NCBI GenBank assembly: GCA_044223665.1
Contig: JBGALT010000008.1
Location: 1 to 64,000 of the forward strand
DNA from: JBBSAT01 sp044223665
GTDB taxonomy: Bacteria > Myxococcota_A > Polyangia > Polyangiales > Sandaracinaceae
DNA: 64,000 bases
Direction of reading: 5' to 3'
In this document: piece by piece, positions 53,807 to 62,485 of the stretch
Layout of the letters: each line of letters opens with the position of its first letter
How positions within the stretch are numbered: the stretch's first letter is position 1
Notes under the pieces: model-generated
What the model saw: only the letters and a program-made list of their open reading frames with translations
The model's database searches: none
What the model was told of the DNA's origin: nothing
Translations under genes and position numbers: made by a program

Positions 53807-54527
53807 CGCTGACCCTCCAGAGCTCTACGCCGCGAACGCGGCGCCCCGACCCGCTGCGCTCGATCGACCTCGCCGGCCGACGCGCGCGCGCTCCATAGCA
53901 TACGGCTCGTGCACCCGCTTCCGACGGGGGCGAGCGGGCGTTTCTTCACAGCCCTCTCGCTCCGTCCGCGCGCTTCGTTCTACGGCCGGCCCCGTCACCG
54001 CTTCCTCCTGGAGGGCGAGCACTCCTCGGCAAAGAGTGCTCGCCCCGGAGGACCCGTACGGGAGCGGGCTCCGCCCGCGGACGGAAGGGGCCGCAGCGGG
54101 CGAGCCGATCACTCCTCGGCAAAGAGTGCTCGCCCCGGAGGACCCGTACGGGAGCGGGCTCCGCCCGCGGACGGAAGGGGCCGCAGCGGGCGAGCCGATC
54201 ACTCCTCGGCAAAGAGTGCTCGCCCCGGAGGACCCGTACGGGAGCGGGCTCCGCCCGCGGACGGAAGGGGCCGCAGCGCAGGCGAGCCGATCACTCCTCA
54301 AAGAGTGCTCGCCCCGGAGGACCCGTACGGGAGCGGGCTCGGCCCGCGGACGGAGGGGCCGCAGCGGGCGAGCCGATCACTCGGCCAGAGTGCTCGCCCC
54401 GGAGGGACCCCGACGGGGCGGGCTCGGCCCTCGGCAAAGAGTGCGCCCCGGAGGGGACCCGTACGGGAGCGGGCTCGGCCCGCGGACGGAAGGGGCCGCA
54501 GCGGGCGAGCCGATCACTCCTCGCGGA
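53807..54527. other. intergenic region with the repeat array
   Basis: About 720 bases without a supported gene, between the Sel1-like start (leftward) and the end of the FAD oxidoreductase. The promoter for the Sel1-like gene should lie at the left. Most of the rest is the 90-bp repeat array. Open frames here are only repeat translations. Confidence 0.7.
54006..54527. repeat. 90-bp tandem repeat array, three good and three worn copies
   Basis: The unit starts at 54021, 54111 and 54201 with near-perfect 90-bp period and begins ACTCCTCGGCAAAGAGTGCT. From about 54292 copies continue in shortened, indel-bearing form (starts near 54292, 54379 and 54430) and the array ends next to the stop of the oxidoreductase gene. 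ACTC...GAGT inside every good unit makes a hairpin, extended to ten pairs (GCGAGCACTC/GAGTGCTCGC) in the first copy. Confidence 0.93.
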
Positions 54528-55589
54528 TCAGGTGAGCCGCGCCAGACGCGCCTCGACCTCCTCGGCGATCGCGAGCGACGCGGTCAGGCCGGGCGACTCG
54601 ATTCCGGCGAGCACCACCAGCCCGGCGACCCCGTGCGCGGACGCATCCAAGACCGCGAAGTCCCTGGCCGACTCGCCGGGCCCCGAGATCCGCGGGCGCA
54701 CCCCGACCGCGAGCGGATAGAGCTCGTCCACGACCACGGCGGGCCGGAAGATGCGGGCGATCGCCTCGGCAAAGCGCCTCGCCTTCTGCTCCGCGGGCTC
54801 CCCGGCCGGCAGATCGAAGCTGGCACTCTCGACCCACTCCGCGTCCGGGCCGGCGAACAAGAACCCCTCCACGTCGCGTGTGAGGTGAACACCGAGCCCG
54901 TCGGCCTCGGGCAGCGGATAGACGAGGGAGGCGATCTCCTTGCGATGCCGCTGCTCGAGCGCCATCCAGGTGCCGCGGACAAAGCGCTGGCGAATGCCGA
55001 GCGCGTCGGGATCGAGCCCTGCCATCGCGGATGTCCTCTCTGAAGCGCGTCCCCTCGACGATCACCGCGATGTCGCTCGGCCCGCGATCCCGACGACCTC
55101 GGCTCCCCGGAGCGAGACGACGCCTCGCGCATCGCACTCGGCCTCGAGAGCGCACGAGGCTCTGCGTGCGGACGATCGCCGTCGCCACAGCGCGCGCTCG
55201 CCAGCTGGATCGCGCTCGGCCAGCTCGGCCGCGTCGACCAGACGCGCCTCGATCCCGCGGTCCCGCGCGCGCCCCGCGAGCTCGACGAGCCGCCCCTCGG
55301 CGGCCGGGCTGCCGACGATCCACGTGCCGAGCGGGTGGTAGGGGATGTCCTCCAGACGCGCACGCCGCGCGAGCAGCTCCCGCCCGCGGAGACAGAGCGT
55401 GGTTCGCAGCCAATCGTCCGGGTGGTGCAGGCCCGCGTGGACGACGCCGGAGCTGCGTGTGCTGTTCTCCGTGGCGTTGCGAGGATGCCGCTCGAGGAGC
55501 AGCACCTTCTTGCGCCGGGAAAGCCTCGCGGAACACGCGAGCCCCACGACCCCCGCTCCGACCACGATGGCGTCGAACCTCTGCTCCAT
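54528..55589 (-). pseudogene. FAD-dependent oxidoreductase (LhgO/DAO-like), disrupted
   Basis: The N-terminal part starts at 55589 with AIVVGAGVVGLACSARLSRR, a Rossmann FAD-binding signature, and STRSSGVVHAGLHHPDDW, both typical of L-2-hydroxyglutarate dehydrogenase-like enzymes. The C-terminal part (ending 54528) contains GLDPDALGIRQRF and AGLVVLAGIESPGLTASLAI. Between about 55,030 and 55,215 the similarity hops between two frames: ATAIVRTQSLVR and GPSDIAVIVEGTRFRE lie in one, ALEAECDARGVVSLRGAEVV in the other, and an in-frame TGA at 55062-55064 cuts the frame. At least four small indels are needed. Decay of the gene or locally poor sequence would explain it. Confidence 0.82.
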
Positions 55590-55737
55590 CCGTGGAAGGT
55601 ACAGGCTTGGCTCCCAGACCGTGCGTCGCGAGGAGCCACCGTGCGGACGCTCTCGCGGCCCTTCCGCGGGGCCGCCGGCCTCTGCGTTTGCTCAGCGCGG
55701 CGCCCGCGCGGGTGAGTAACCGCCCCTCGAGGTGTGC

Positions 55738-55968
55738 ATGGATCCGCAAGCACGGGTGTGGGCTCAGCTGAAGGACGTCCTCGATCCGGAGACGGGAGTG
55801 AACATGGTCGACCTCGGCGTCGTTCGCCGGGTCGAGGCCGCCGCCGAGCGCGTGCGCAACGCGCTCGATCGGAGCCACCCCCTGGCCAAGCACTTCCAGA
55901 GCGAGGCCGAGGCCGCCGGCCGCGACGCCCTCCCCGGCTGGGAGATCACGGTCGAGCTGGCCGCCTGA
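55738..55968 (+). CDS. short DUF59/MIP18-like protein
   Basis: A 76-residue protein. VWAQLKDVLDPETGVNMVDLGVV resembles the N-terminal half of MIP18-family (DUF59) proteins that serve in iron-sulfur cluster assembly. The second half with the usual LTxxxCP cysteine is missing; instead there is RSHPLAKHFQSEAEAAGRDA and a C-terminal WEITVELAA. The ATG at 55738 follows a short GAGGTG. It may be a domain-truncated or divergent member. A GTG two codons up is an alternative start. Confidence 0.6.
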   Translation: MDPQARVWAQLKDVLDPETGVNMVDLGVVRRVEAAAERVRNALDRSHPLAKHFQSEAEAAGRDALPGWEITVELAA

Positions 55969-56004
55969 TTCCGTGGGCTCGGGTCCCGTCGCCCGGCCCC
56001 CGCG

Positions 56005-56781
56005 TCACGCGTAGGCGCGGACGGCGAAGTAGATCGCCATCGACCACGCGAAGACGACGACCCCCGTGCGCACGCGCTCGGCCGACACGCGCCGCGCCAG
56101 CGAGGCGCCGCCGTAGCCTCCGACGACGCCCCCGATCGCCACGGCGGCGGCCGGGAGGAACTGCACCTCGCGCGCGGCGAGGAAGAGCACGAGGGCGACC
56201 CCGTTCAGGATCGCGCCGAGCACGTTCTTCAGTCCGTTCATCGCGTGCATGTCGGAGAGGCCGACGAGCGAGAACGTCGCGAGCATGAGGATGCCCATGC
56301 CGCCGCCGAAGTAGCCGCCGTAGGTCGCGATCACGATCTGCACGAGCGCCGCCGTGATCACGCGCGGCATCGGCAGCGGGCCCGTCACCGCCGGCGCCTC
56401 GGCGCGCAGACGCTTCTGCAGGCGCGGCCCGAACGTGAACAGGGCGGCTGCCGCTGCAATCAAGAACGGAACGAGGCGCGCGAAGGTGGCATCGCTCGTC
56501 CCGAGCAGGAGCAACGCGCCCGCGAGCCCGCCGACGAGGCTCGCGAGCGAGAGCGCGACGACGAGGCGGCGATCCTTCGGCAGCTCGCGCCGGTACGCGT
56601 ACGCGCTCGCCGTGCTCGCCGGCCAGAGACCGACCGTCGTCGTGGCGTTGGCAGACACCGGGGTCACCCCCGCGAGCACGAGCGTCGGAAAGACGATGAA
56701 GCTGCCACCGCCCGCGACGGAGTTGAGCGCCCCGCCGACCATGCCGGCGAGCACGAGGGAACCGAGCGCGAGAGCGTCCAT
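56005..56781 (-). CDS. TauE/SafE-family membrane transporter
   Basis: A 258-residue integral membrane protein with about seven hydrophobic segments, the first containing MVGGALNSVAGGGSFIVFPT, which is the family signature, and the second half repeating it as IATYGGYFGGGMGILML. The family exports small anions such as sulfite, sulfoacetate or taurine products. Substrate unknown here. It is divergent from the glutaminyl cyclotransferase gene over 60 bases. Confidence 0.9.
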   Translation of the reverse strand: MDALALGSLVLAGMVGGALNSVAGGGSFIVFPTLVLAGVTPVSANATTTVGLWPASTASAYAYRRELPKDRRLVVALSLASLVGGLAGALLLLGTSDATFARLVPFLIAAAAALFTFGPRLQKRLRAEAPAVTGPLPMPRVITAALVQIVIATYGGYFGGGMGILMLATFSLVGLSDMHAMNGLKNVLGAILNGVALVLFLAAREVQFLPAAAVAIGGVVGGYGGASLARRVSAERVRTGVVVFAWSMAIYFAVRAYA

Positions 56782-56841
56782 CGGCGGCGCCGCAGACTAG
56801 TACCGCGGGAGCTCGGGGGCGATCGCGGCACGCGTGGGCGC

Positions 56842-57618
56842 ATGGCGTATCGTCGGCCGGTGCGCCTCGCCGGATCGCTCGCCGTCGTGCTGCTCGCCGG
56901 CTGCCACGCGGCACGACCTCCTTCGGCCCCGGTGCAGCGCGGGCGCGTCGTCGCGACGTACCCGCAGTCGCCGGAAGCGTTCGTCGAGGGGCTCGAGATC
57001 CACGACGGCCTGCTCTACGAGAGCACGGGGCTGCGTGGGCGCAGCACGCTCCGCATCGTCTCGCTCGAGAGCGGCATCTTGCGCGTGCTGCACCCGCTTC
57101 CGGACGACCTCTACGCCGAGGGCCTCACCATCTTCCGAGGTCGCGTCTACCAGATGACCTACCAGGCCCATCGCTGCTTCACCTACGAGCCGCGCACGCT
57201 CGCGCCGATCGGTGAGCAGACCTACGACGGCGAGGCCTGGGGCCTCGCGCACGACGAGGAATCGCTCGTCCTGAGCGACGGGACGAGCGTGCTGCGCTTC
57301 CTCGATCCCGAGACGCTCGCCGTGGTGCGCACGCTCGAGGTGCGGGACGGCGAGACGCCCATCGTGCGCCTCAACGAGCTCGAGTGGGTCGAGGGCGAGA
57401 TCTGGGCGAACGTGTGGATGACCGATCGCATCGCGCGCATCGATCCCGCGAGCGGGCGCGTGCTCGGCTGGATCGACCTCGCGTTCTTGCGCGAGAGCCT
57501 CGGTCTCACCGAAGAGCAGGCCGTGCTGAACGGCATCGCCTACGACGCGGGCACGGGCCGGCTCTACGTGACCGGCAAGCTCTGGCCGGAGCTCTACGAG
57601 CTCGCGCTGCCGCCCTGA
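56842..57618 (+). CDS. glutaminyl-peptide cyclotransferase (beta-propeller type) lipoprotein
   Basis: A 258-residue lipoprotein (LLAGC lipobox, Cys21) of the plant-type glutaminyl cyclotransferase family, which turns N-terminal Gln into pyroglutamate. FVEGLEIHDGLLYESTGLRG is the repeating propeller motif, with YAEGLTIFRGRVYQMTYQ, DGEAWGLAHDEESLVLSDGT and VLNGIAYDAGTGRLYVTGKL. The final blade ends ELYELALPP. It would modify exported proteins in the periplasm. Its stop lies within the end of the convergent zinc-ribbon gene (25-base overlap). Confidence 0.9.
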   Translation: MAYRRPVRLAGSLAVVLLAGCHAARPPSAPVQRGRVVATYPQSPEAFVEGLEIHDGLLYESTGLRGRSTLRIVSLESGILRVLHPLPDDLYAEGLTIFRGRVYQMTYQAHRCFTYEPRTLAPIGEQTYDGEAWGLAHDEESLVLSDGTSVLRFLDPETLAVVRTLEVRDGETPIVRLNELEWVEGEIWANVWMTDRIARIDPASGRVLGWIDLAFLRESLGLTEEQAVLNGIAYDAGTGRLYVTGKLWPELYELALPP

Positions 57619-57935
57619 CCCGGGCGATCATGGCCGCGCGGCGGGCCGGCATCGCGGTTGTCGGGAGGCAGTGGCTGCGGCGTCGGGGGCGGCCCCGGGT
57701 CGTAGCTCGGCGCGCCGTATTGCGGCGTCATGCGCACCGGCTCGTCGGCCGAGTCGTCGTCGTCCTGCGCCAGCGCGGTCCCGTGCACGTCGCAGCCCGA
57801 GAGCGCGAGCGCGACGCCCGCCGTGGCGATCACCGCGAGCGTCCGAGAGCGCCGCGTCGTGCCGCAGAACGGGCACGCGCCCTCGATCGCGCGCACGTGC
57901 CGACCACACCCCGCACACGGTCCGAGCTTCGCCAT
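57594..57935 (-). CDS. zinc-ribbon protein with a lipobox-like membrane segment
   Basis: A 113-residue protein. The N-terminus MAKLGPCAGCGRHVRAIEGA continues with CPFCGTT, a zinc ribbon with two CxxC. Then comes a hydrophobic segment (about 32-48, LAVIATAGVALALSGC) ending in a lipobox-like Cys48, and an acidic/Pro-rich tail without predicted fold. Zinc ribbon on one side and tail on the other suggests a membrane-anchored protein. Its product is unknown, but such arrangements are common in myxobacteria. Confidence 0.75.
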   Translation of the reverse strand: MAKLGPCAGCGRHVRAIEGACPFCGTTRRSRTLAVIATAGVALALSGCDVHGTALAQDDDDSADEPVRMTPQYGAPSYDPGPPPTPQPLPPDNRDAGPPRGHDRPGQGGSASS

Positions 57936-58074
57936 GCCGGCCAGCGTAGCCGACGGGCGCCGTGGGCTCTACGCGACGACCCATCCCGCCGCCCGAGCGT
58001 CGGGGTCGCTCAAGCGCCCCTTGCGATCGGCCGATGAGAAGAGAGTCGAACCCGCCCACGACCCGACCCCACCC

Positions 58075-58635
58075 ATGCCCGCCGCGATCCGCATCAAGGG
58101 CTCGGCCTTCCTGCAGCTGCTCCACTCCTACGGAGAAGCTCACGGCGCACCGTTCCGCGCGTCGGTGATCGCCCGCGTCCGGGGCCCGGGGGGAGACGCG
58201 CTGAGGCAGAACGCGATCCTCGCGTCCGCCATGTTCCCCATCGACTGGTACGTGTCGATGCTGCGCGCATCCGCCGACCTCTCGGGGGGTGGGCTCTCGT
58301 TCACGCGCGAGATGGGTCACCGCTCGGCGACGCGCGACCTCGGCACCATCAATCGCTTCGTGTTCCGCGTGCTCTCGGTCGACACGATCGTCCATCACAT
58401 CCCGCGCATCATCTCGCTCTACTACGACGGCGGCCGAGGCGAGCTCCTGTCGCACGAGGACGGTCGGATGCGCGCGCAGTTTCGAGACTTCGTCGGGTTC
58501 GACGAGCACGCGTGGCACGACTTCGCCGGCGGATGCGAAGCGATGGTCGAGGCCACCGGCGTCGCGTCGGTTCGCAGTCGCTTCGTGCGCGGCGGGGTCG
58601 CCGATCGCGCGGAGCTCGAGATCACCTATCGCTGA
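58075..58635 (+). CDS. hypothetical protein (possible DUF2378-like)
   Basis: A 186-residue soluble protein, MPAAIRIKGSAFLQLLHSYG onwards, start at 58075; upstream the frame stays open but is Arg-rich. Further segments are IDWYVSMLRASADLSGGGLS, LGTINRFVFRVLSVDTIVHH and LYYDGGRGELLSHEDGRMRA. The beginning faintly resembles the Myxococcus DUF2378 (TIGR02265) proteins, but I am not sure. No signal peptide or membrane segment. Function unknown. Confidence 0.65.
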   Translation: MPAAIRIKGSAFLQLLHSYGEAHGAPFRASVIARVRGPGGDALRQNAILASAMFPIDWYVSMLRASADLSGGGLSFTREMGHRSATRDLGTINRFVFRVLSVDTIVHHIPRIISLYYDGGRGELLSHEDGRMRAQFRDFVGFDEHAWHDFAGGCEAMVEATGVASVRSRFVRGGVADRAELEITYR

Positions 58636-58816
58636 CGGGTCAGGCCCACGCGGCCAGGGCCGACGGTGCACGAGACCCGCGCTCTGCCCGCGGAAGCCGG
58701 CCCCCGACCTCGTCGGGAACACGGGGCCCCCCGCGCTTGTCCCTGCGGAAGGCCCCGTCTAAGGTCCCGCGGCTCTCGCGTGTCCTTCGCCGGGGGCCCC
58801 TTTCCCGAAGAGGACC

Positions 58817-61800
58817 ATGACGTCTCGTTCCCGTGCCGGCTCGGCGCTCGCTCTCGTCGTGCTCGCGCTCTCCATCACCTCCGCCGGCGACGCCCAGGTC
58901 GGCGCCCGGCCCTACGAGGCCCAGGCCGCCGAGCTCGCCAGTGCCGCGCACCGCGCGGGCCGCTCGGCGCGCGCCATCCTGCCGATCCTCGAGCTCTACC
59001 GGCAGTGGAACGACGTGCAGCCGACCGTGACGCTCGCCGCGCTCGACCGGCTCGCGGCCGACCGCACGCTCTCGGTGCCGGTGCGGCAGTACGCGGCGCA
59101 GCTCGCGGCCCGCGGCCGCCTGCGCGCGGGCGACCCGGATGCCTCTTCCCGGGCGTTCGACGCGCTCGGCTACGTCCGCACGTGGCGCGTGGTCGGCCCC
59201 TTCGACAACGAAGGCAAGGCGGGCTTCGCGCGTCAGGACGAGCCCGAGCAGCTCGCGATGAGCGCGGTCGACGAGGGCGCGCGCTTCGAGGGGCGCGAGC
59301 GCCCGGTCGGCTGGCGCGACTACCCGGACGTCGGCCACTTCGGCTACGTGTCGTTCGACGCGGTCTTCCGTCCCGACACGAACGTCTGCGCCTACGCCGA
59401 GACGTGGGTCACCTCGCCGCGCGCACAGCCGCTCTCGCTCTTCCTCGGTGGCGGTGGTGCCGTGGCCGCGTGGTGGAACGGGCAAGAGGTGCTGCGCGAC
59501 GCCGCCTATCGCCAGCCGGATCCCGATCGCAGCGCGGTGATGGTCGCCGCGCAGCAGGGCCCGAACCGCCTGCTCGTGAAGGCCTGCGTCGCGTCGAGCA
59601 CGTGGGGCTTCTACGCGCGCCTCGGCGACGCGACCGGCGCGCCCGCCACCGGGCTCACCTACGCACGCACGGGCGACGCGAGCGCCGTGCACGCATCGAC
59701 CGCGCATCTTCCTGCCGCGCCGCAGGCGCCCCTCGCCGCGCTCGAGGCTGCGGCGGCCGGCGATCACCCGAGCGCGCAGGCCCTCGAGGATCTGGCTCGG
59801 CTGCTCGCGTACACGGGCGGCGACGATCCCGCCGAGCAGCGCGCCAAGCAGCTCGCCGAGCGCGCCGCCACCGCGCAGCCCACGGCCGAGCGCTGGGTGC
59901 TCGCCGCGACGCTCGCGACCGCGCGGGGCGATGCATCCCGCTTCGTCGATCGCGCCGTGGCCCTCGCGCCGAACGATCCCGCGGTGCTCCTCGCGCGCGC
60001 ACGCCTCGTCGTGGGCGGCCCGAGCCCCGAGGACGCGCTCGCGATCCTCGATCGCATCCCCGAGGGCTCGACCGAGTGGCTCGACGCCGCCGAGATGCGG
60101 GCCGACCTGCTCGAGGATCTCGGCCTCGCGTACGCCTCGCGCGCGGTGCTCGAAGATGCCGCCTCGCACGCGCCGGGCGCCCCGCGCTGGATGACGCTCC
60201 GCGTGCACGCCGCCGAGGCGGTCGGCGCGCGCGACGAGTCGATCGCGCTCGCCGAGCAAGCGCTCGCCGCCCGCTACGACGATCAGTCGATGCGCGAGAT
60301 CCTCGTCAGCGACGCCATCACGCGCGGCGAGACCGATCGGGCGCTCGCGCTCGTCGACGACTACCGCGCGCTCGGCAACGACCACACCGGCTACTTCGGG
60401 CACGTCGCGACGTTCTACGACGCGCTCGGGCAGCCCGACGAGTCGATGGGCATGTACCGCCTCGCGCTCGACCTCGCGCCCGAGGACGCCTCGACGCACG
60501 TCTCCTACGCGCACGCGCTGCTCCGGAACGGGCAGTCGGCCGCGGCGATCGACGAGCTGCGCACCGCGCTGGCGCTCCGCCCGCAGGACGCCGAGACGCG
60601 CGAGCTGCTCGAGAGCATCCAGCCGGAGGAGCGCGCCGACGAGGCCTACGCGGTCGGCGAAGAAGAGCTGCTCGCGCGCCGCACCGAGGACGCCTCGTAC
60701 CCGACGCGCATCCTCGAGGACCTCACGGTCAACACCGTCTACGACAACGGCCTCGGCTCGAGCTTCCACCAGCTCGCCGCCCAGATCCTCACCGACCAGG
60801 GCGCGCGCGACTGGCGCACCTATCCGATCCAGTTCGACCCCGACGTGCAGCGCGTCTCGGTGCGCCTGGCGCGCGTCACGCGCGACGGCCGGCACCTCGA
60901 GGCTGCCGACTCCTTCGAGCAGCAGCTCGGCGAGCCCTGGTACCGCATCTACTACGACACGCGCGCGCTCGTCGTCGTGTTCCCCGATCTCGAGCCGGGC
61001 GACATGGTCGAGATCCGCTACCGCGTCGACGACGTCGCCGAGCGCAACCTCTTCGACGACTACTACGGCGACCTGCACTACCTCGGCGGCCACACGCCGA
61101 TCGCGCGCCTCGACTACGTGCTGCTCACGCCGACGGCGCGGCGCTTCTACTTCAACCAGCCCGCGCTCGCCTCGCTCGTGCACGACACGAGCACCGAGGG
61201 CGCGCGCCGCGTCGACCACTTCCACGCCGAGGACCTCGCGCCCATCCGCGACGAGGACAGCATGCCCGGCCAGACCGAGGTCATTCCTTATCTCCACGTG
61301 TCCACCTTCGAGACGTGGGACGAGGTCGGCCGCTGGTGGTGGGGCCTCGTGCACGACCAGCTCTACGCCGACGAGCACCTCCGAGAGGTCGTGCACCAGC
61401 TGACCGACGGCGTGACCGACCTGCGCGAGCGCGTGACGCGCATCTACCGCTGGGTGATGGACAACACGCGCTACGTGGGCCTCGAGTTCGGCATTCACGG
61501 CTTCCTTCCGTATCGCGTGCCGCAGATCGTCCAGCGCGGCTTCGGCGACTGCAAGGACAAGGCCTCGCTCCTCTACACGATGCTCACCGCCGCCGGCATC
61601 GACGCGCGCCTCGTGCTCGTGCGCACGCGCCGCAACGGCGCCATCGAGGGGACGCCCGCGTCGCTCGCGATCTTCGACCACGCGATCGCCTACGTGCCCG
61701 AGCTCGACCTGTTCCTCGACGGCACGGCCGAGTTCAGCGGCATCGGGGACTTCCCGCAGATGGACCAGGGCGTGACGGTTCTCGTCGTCGGGCCCGACGG

Positions 61801-62485
61801 CGCGGCGCTCCGTCGCTCGCCGCAGCTGCCCGCCGAGCACGACCGCCGCACGCGCACGCTCTCGGTCGAGCTCGCCGCCGACGGCACGGCCCACCTACGC
61901 GGCGAGGAAGAGGTGCGCGGGTCGGAGGCGCCCGGCTACCGCAGCAACTACCAGACGGAAGGCACGCGCCACGAGCGCTTCGAGCGCGCGATGCGCAGCA
62001 TCTTCCCGGGCATCGAAGTGCGGAGCGAGAGCTTCGAGAACCTCGCGAACATGGAGGCGCCCGTGCGCTTCCGGTACGAGGCCACGGTGCCGAGCTTCGC
62101 GGTGCGCGATGCCGACGGCCTGCGCGTGCCGGGCTCGGTGCTCGACGAGCTCACGCGCCTCATCGCGCGCACCGACGCGCGCCACTTCACGCTCGATCTC
62201 GGCGGCCGCAGCAGCTACGTCGAGGACCGCACGCTGCGCGCACCGGCCGGCTACACGATCGGCGCCGTGCCCGAGGGCGGCGTCGTGGACTCGGAGTTCG
62301 GCCACTTCGCGATGACCGCGACCCAGAGCGGGAGCGAGGTCGTCGTGCACACCGAGCTCTCGCTGAGCGCCGACACGATCCCGGCTGCGCAATACGCCGC
62401 GTACCGCGCGTGGATCGGGAGAGCCGACACCTTGCTACGGAGCCGTGTGGTGATGGTTCAGCCGAGCACCGGAGGCGCGCGATGA
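58817..62485 (+). CDS. secreted TPR protein with DUF3857 and transglutaminase domains
   Basis: A 1222-residue protein with a signal peptide (MTSRSRAGSALALVVLALSI, end near AGDAQ). Residues about 30-600 are helical TPR-like repeats with WRVVGPFDNEGKAGF early on and FGHVATFYDALGQPDES later. About 640-840 is a DUF3857 domain (VQRVSVRLARVTRDGRHLEA, DLEPGDMVEIRYRVDDV). The transglutaminase-like core is GFGDCKDKASLLYTML with Cys912, His955 in FDHAIAYVPE and Asp968 in FLDGTAEF, a complete catalytic triad. It probably cleaves or crosslinks peptides in the periplasm. The stop overlaps the following ATG as ATGA. Confidence 0.88.
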   Translation: MTSRSRAGSALALVVLALSITSAGDAQVGARPYEAQAAELASAAHRAGRSARAILPILELYRQWNDVQPTVTLAALDRLAADRTLSVPVRQYAAQLAARGRLRAGDPDASSRAFDALGYVRTWRVVGPFDNEGKAGFARQDEPEQLAMSAVDEGARFEGRERPVGWRDYPDVGHFGYVSFDAVFRPDTNVCAYAETWVTSPRAQPLSLFLGGGGAVAAWWNGQEVLRDAAYRQPDPDRSAVMVAAQQGPNRLLVKACVASSTWGFYARLGDATGAPATGLTYARTGDASAVHASTAHLPAAPQAPLAALEAAAAGDHPSAQALEDLARLLAYTGGDDPAEQRAKQLAERAATAQPTAERWVLAATLATARGDASRFVDRAVALAPNDPAVLLARARLVVGGPSPEDALAILDRIPEGSTEWLDAAEMRADLLEDLGLAYASRAVLEDAASHAPGAPRWMTLRVHAAEAVGARDESIALAEQALAARYDDQSMREILVSDAITRGETDRALALVDDYRALGNDHTGYFGHVATFYDALGQPDESMGMYRLALDLAPEDASTHVSYAHALLRNGQSAAAIDELRTALALRPQDAETRELLESIQPEERADEAYAVGEEELLARRTEDASYPTRILEDLTVNTVYDNGLGSSFHQLAAQILTDQGARDWRTYPIQFDPDVQRVSVRLARVTRDGRHLEAADSFEQQLGEPWYRIYYDTRALVVVFPDLEPGDMVEIRYRVDDVAERNLFDDYYGDLHYLGGHTPIARLDYVLLTPTARRFYFNQPALASLVHDTSTEGARRVDHFHAEDLAPIRDEDSMPGQTEVIPYLHVSTFETWDEVGRWWWGLVHDQLYADEHLREVVHQLTDGVTDLRERVTRIYRWVMDNTRYVGLEFGIHGFLPYRVPQIVQRGFGDCKDKASLLYTMLTAAGIDARLVLVRTRRNGAIEGTPASLAIFDHAIAYVPELDLFLDGTAEFSGIGDFPQMDQGVTVLVVGPDGAALRRSPQLPAEHDRRTRTLSVELAADGTAHLRGEEEVRGSEAPGYRSNYQTEGTRHERFERAMRSIFPGIEVRSESFENLANMEAPVRFRYEATVPSFAVRDADGLRVPGSVLDELTRLIARTDARHFTLDLGGRSSYVEDRTLRAPAGYTIGAVPEGGVVDSEFGHFAMTATQSGSEVVVHTELSLSADTIPAAQYAAYRAWIGRADTLLRSRVVMVQPSTGGAR

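Noticed and set aside
53909..54535. Open frame with 30-residue repeats (SSAKSARPGGPVRERAPPAD onwards)
   Set aside because: It is only the translation of the 90-bp repeat, which happens to be a multiple of three. There is no start with a ribosome-binding site and the frame breaks where the repeat is worn.
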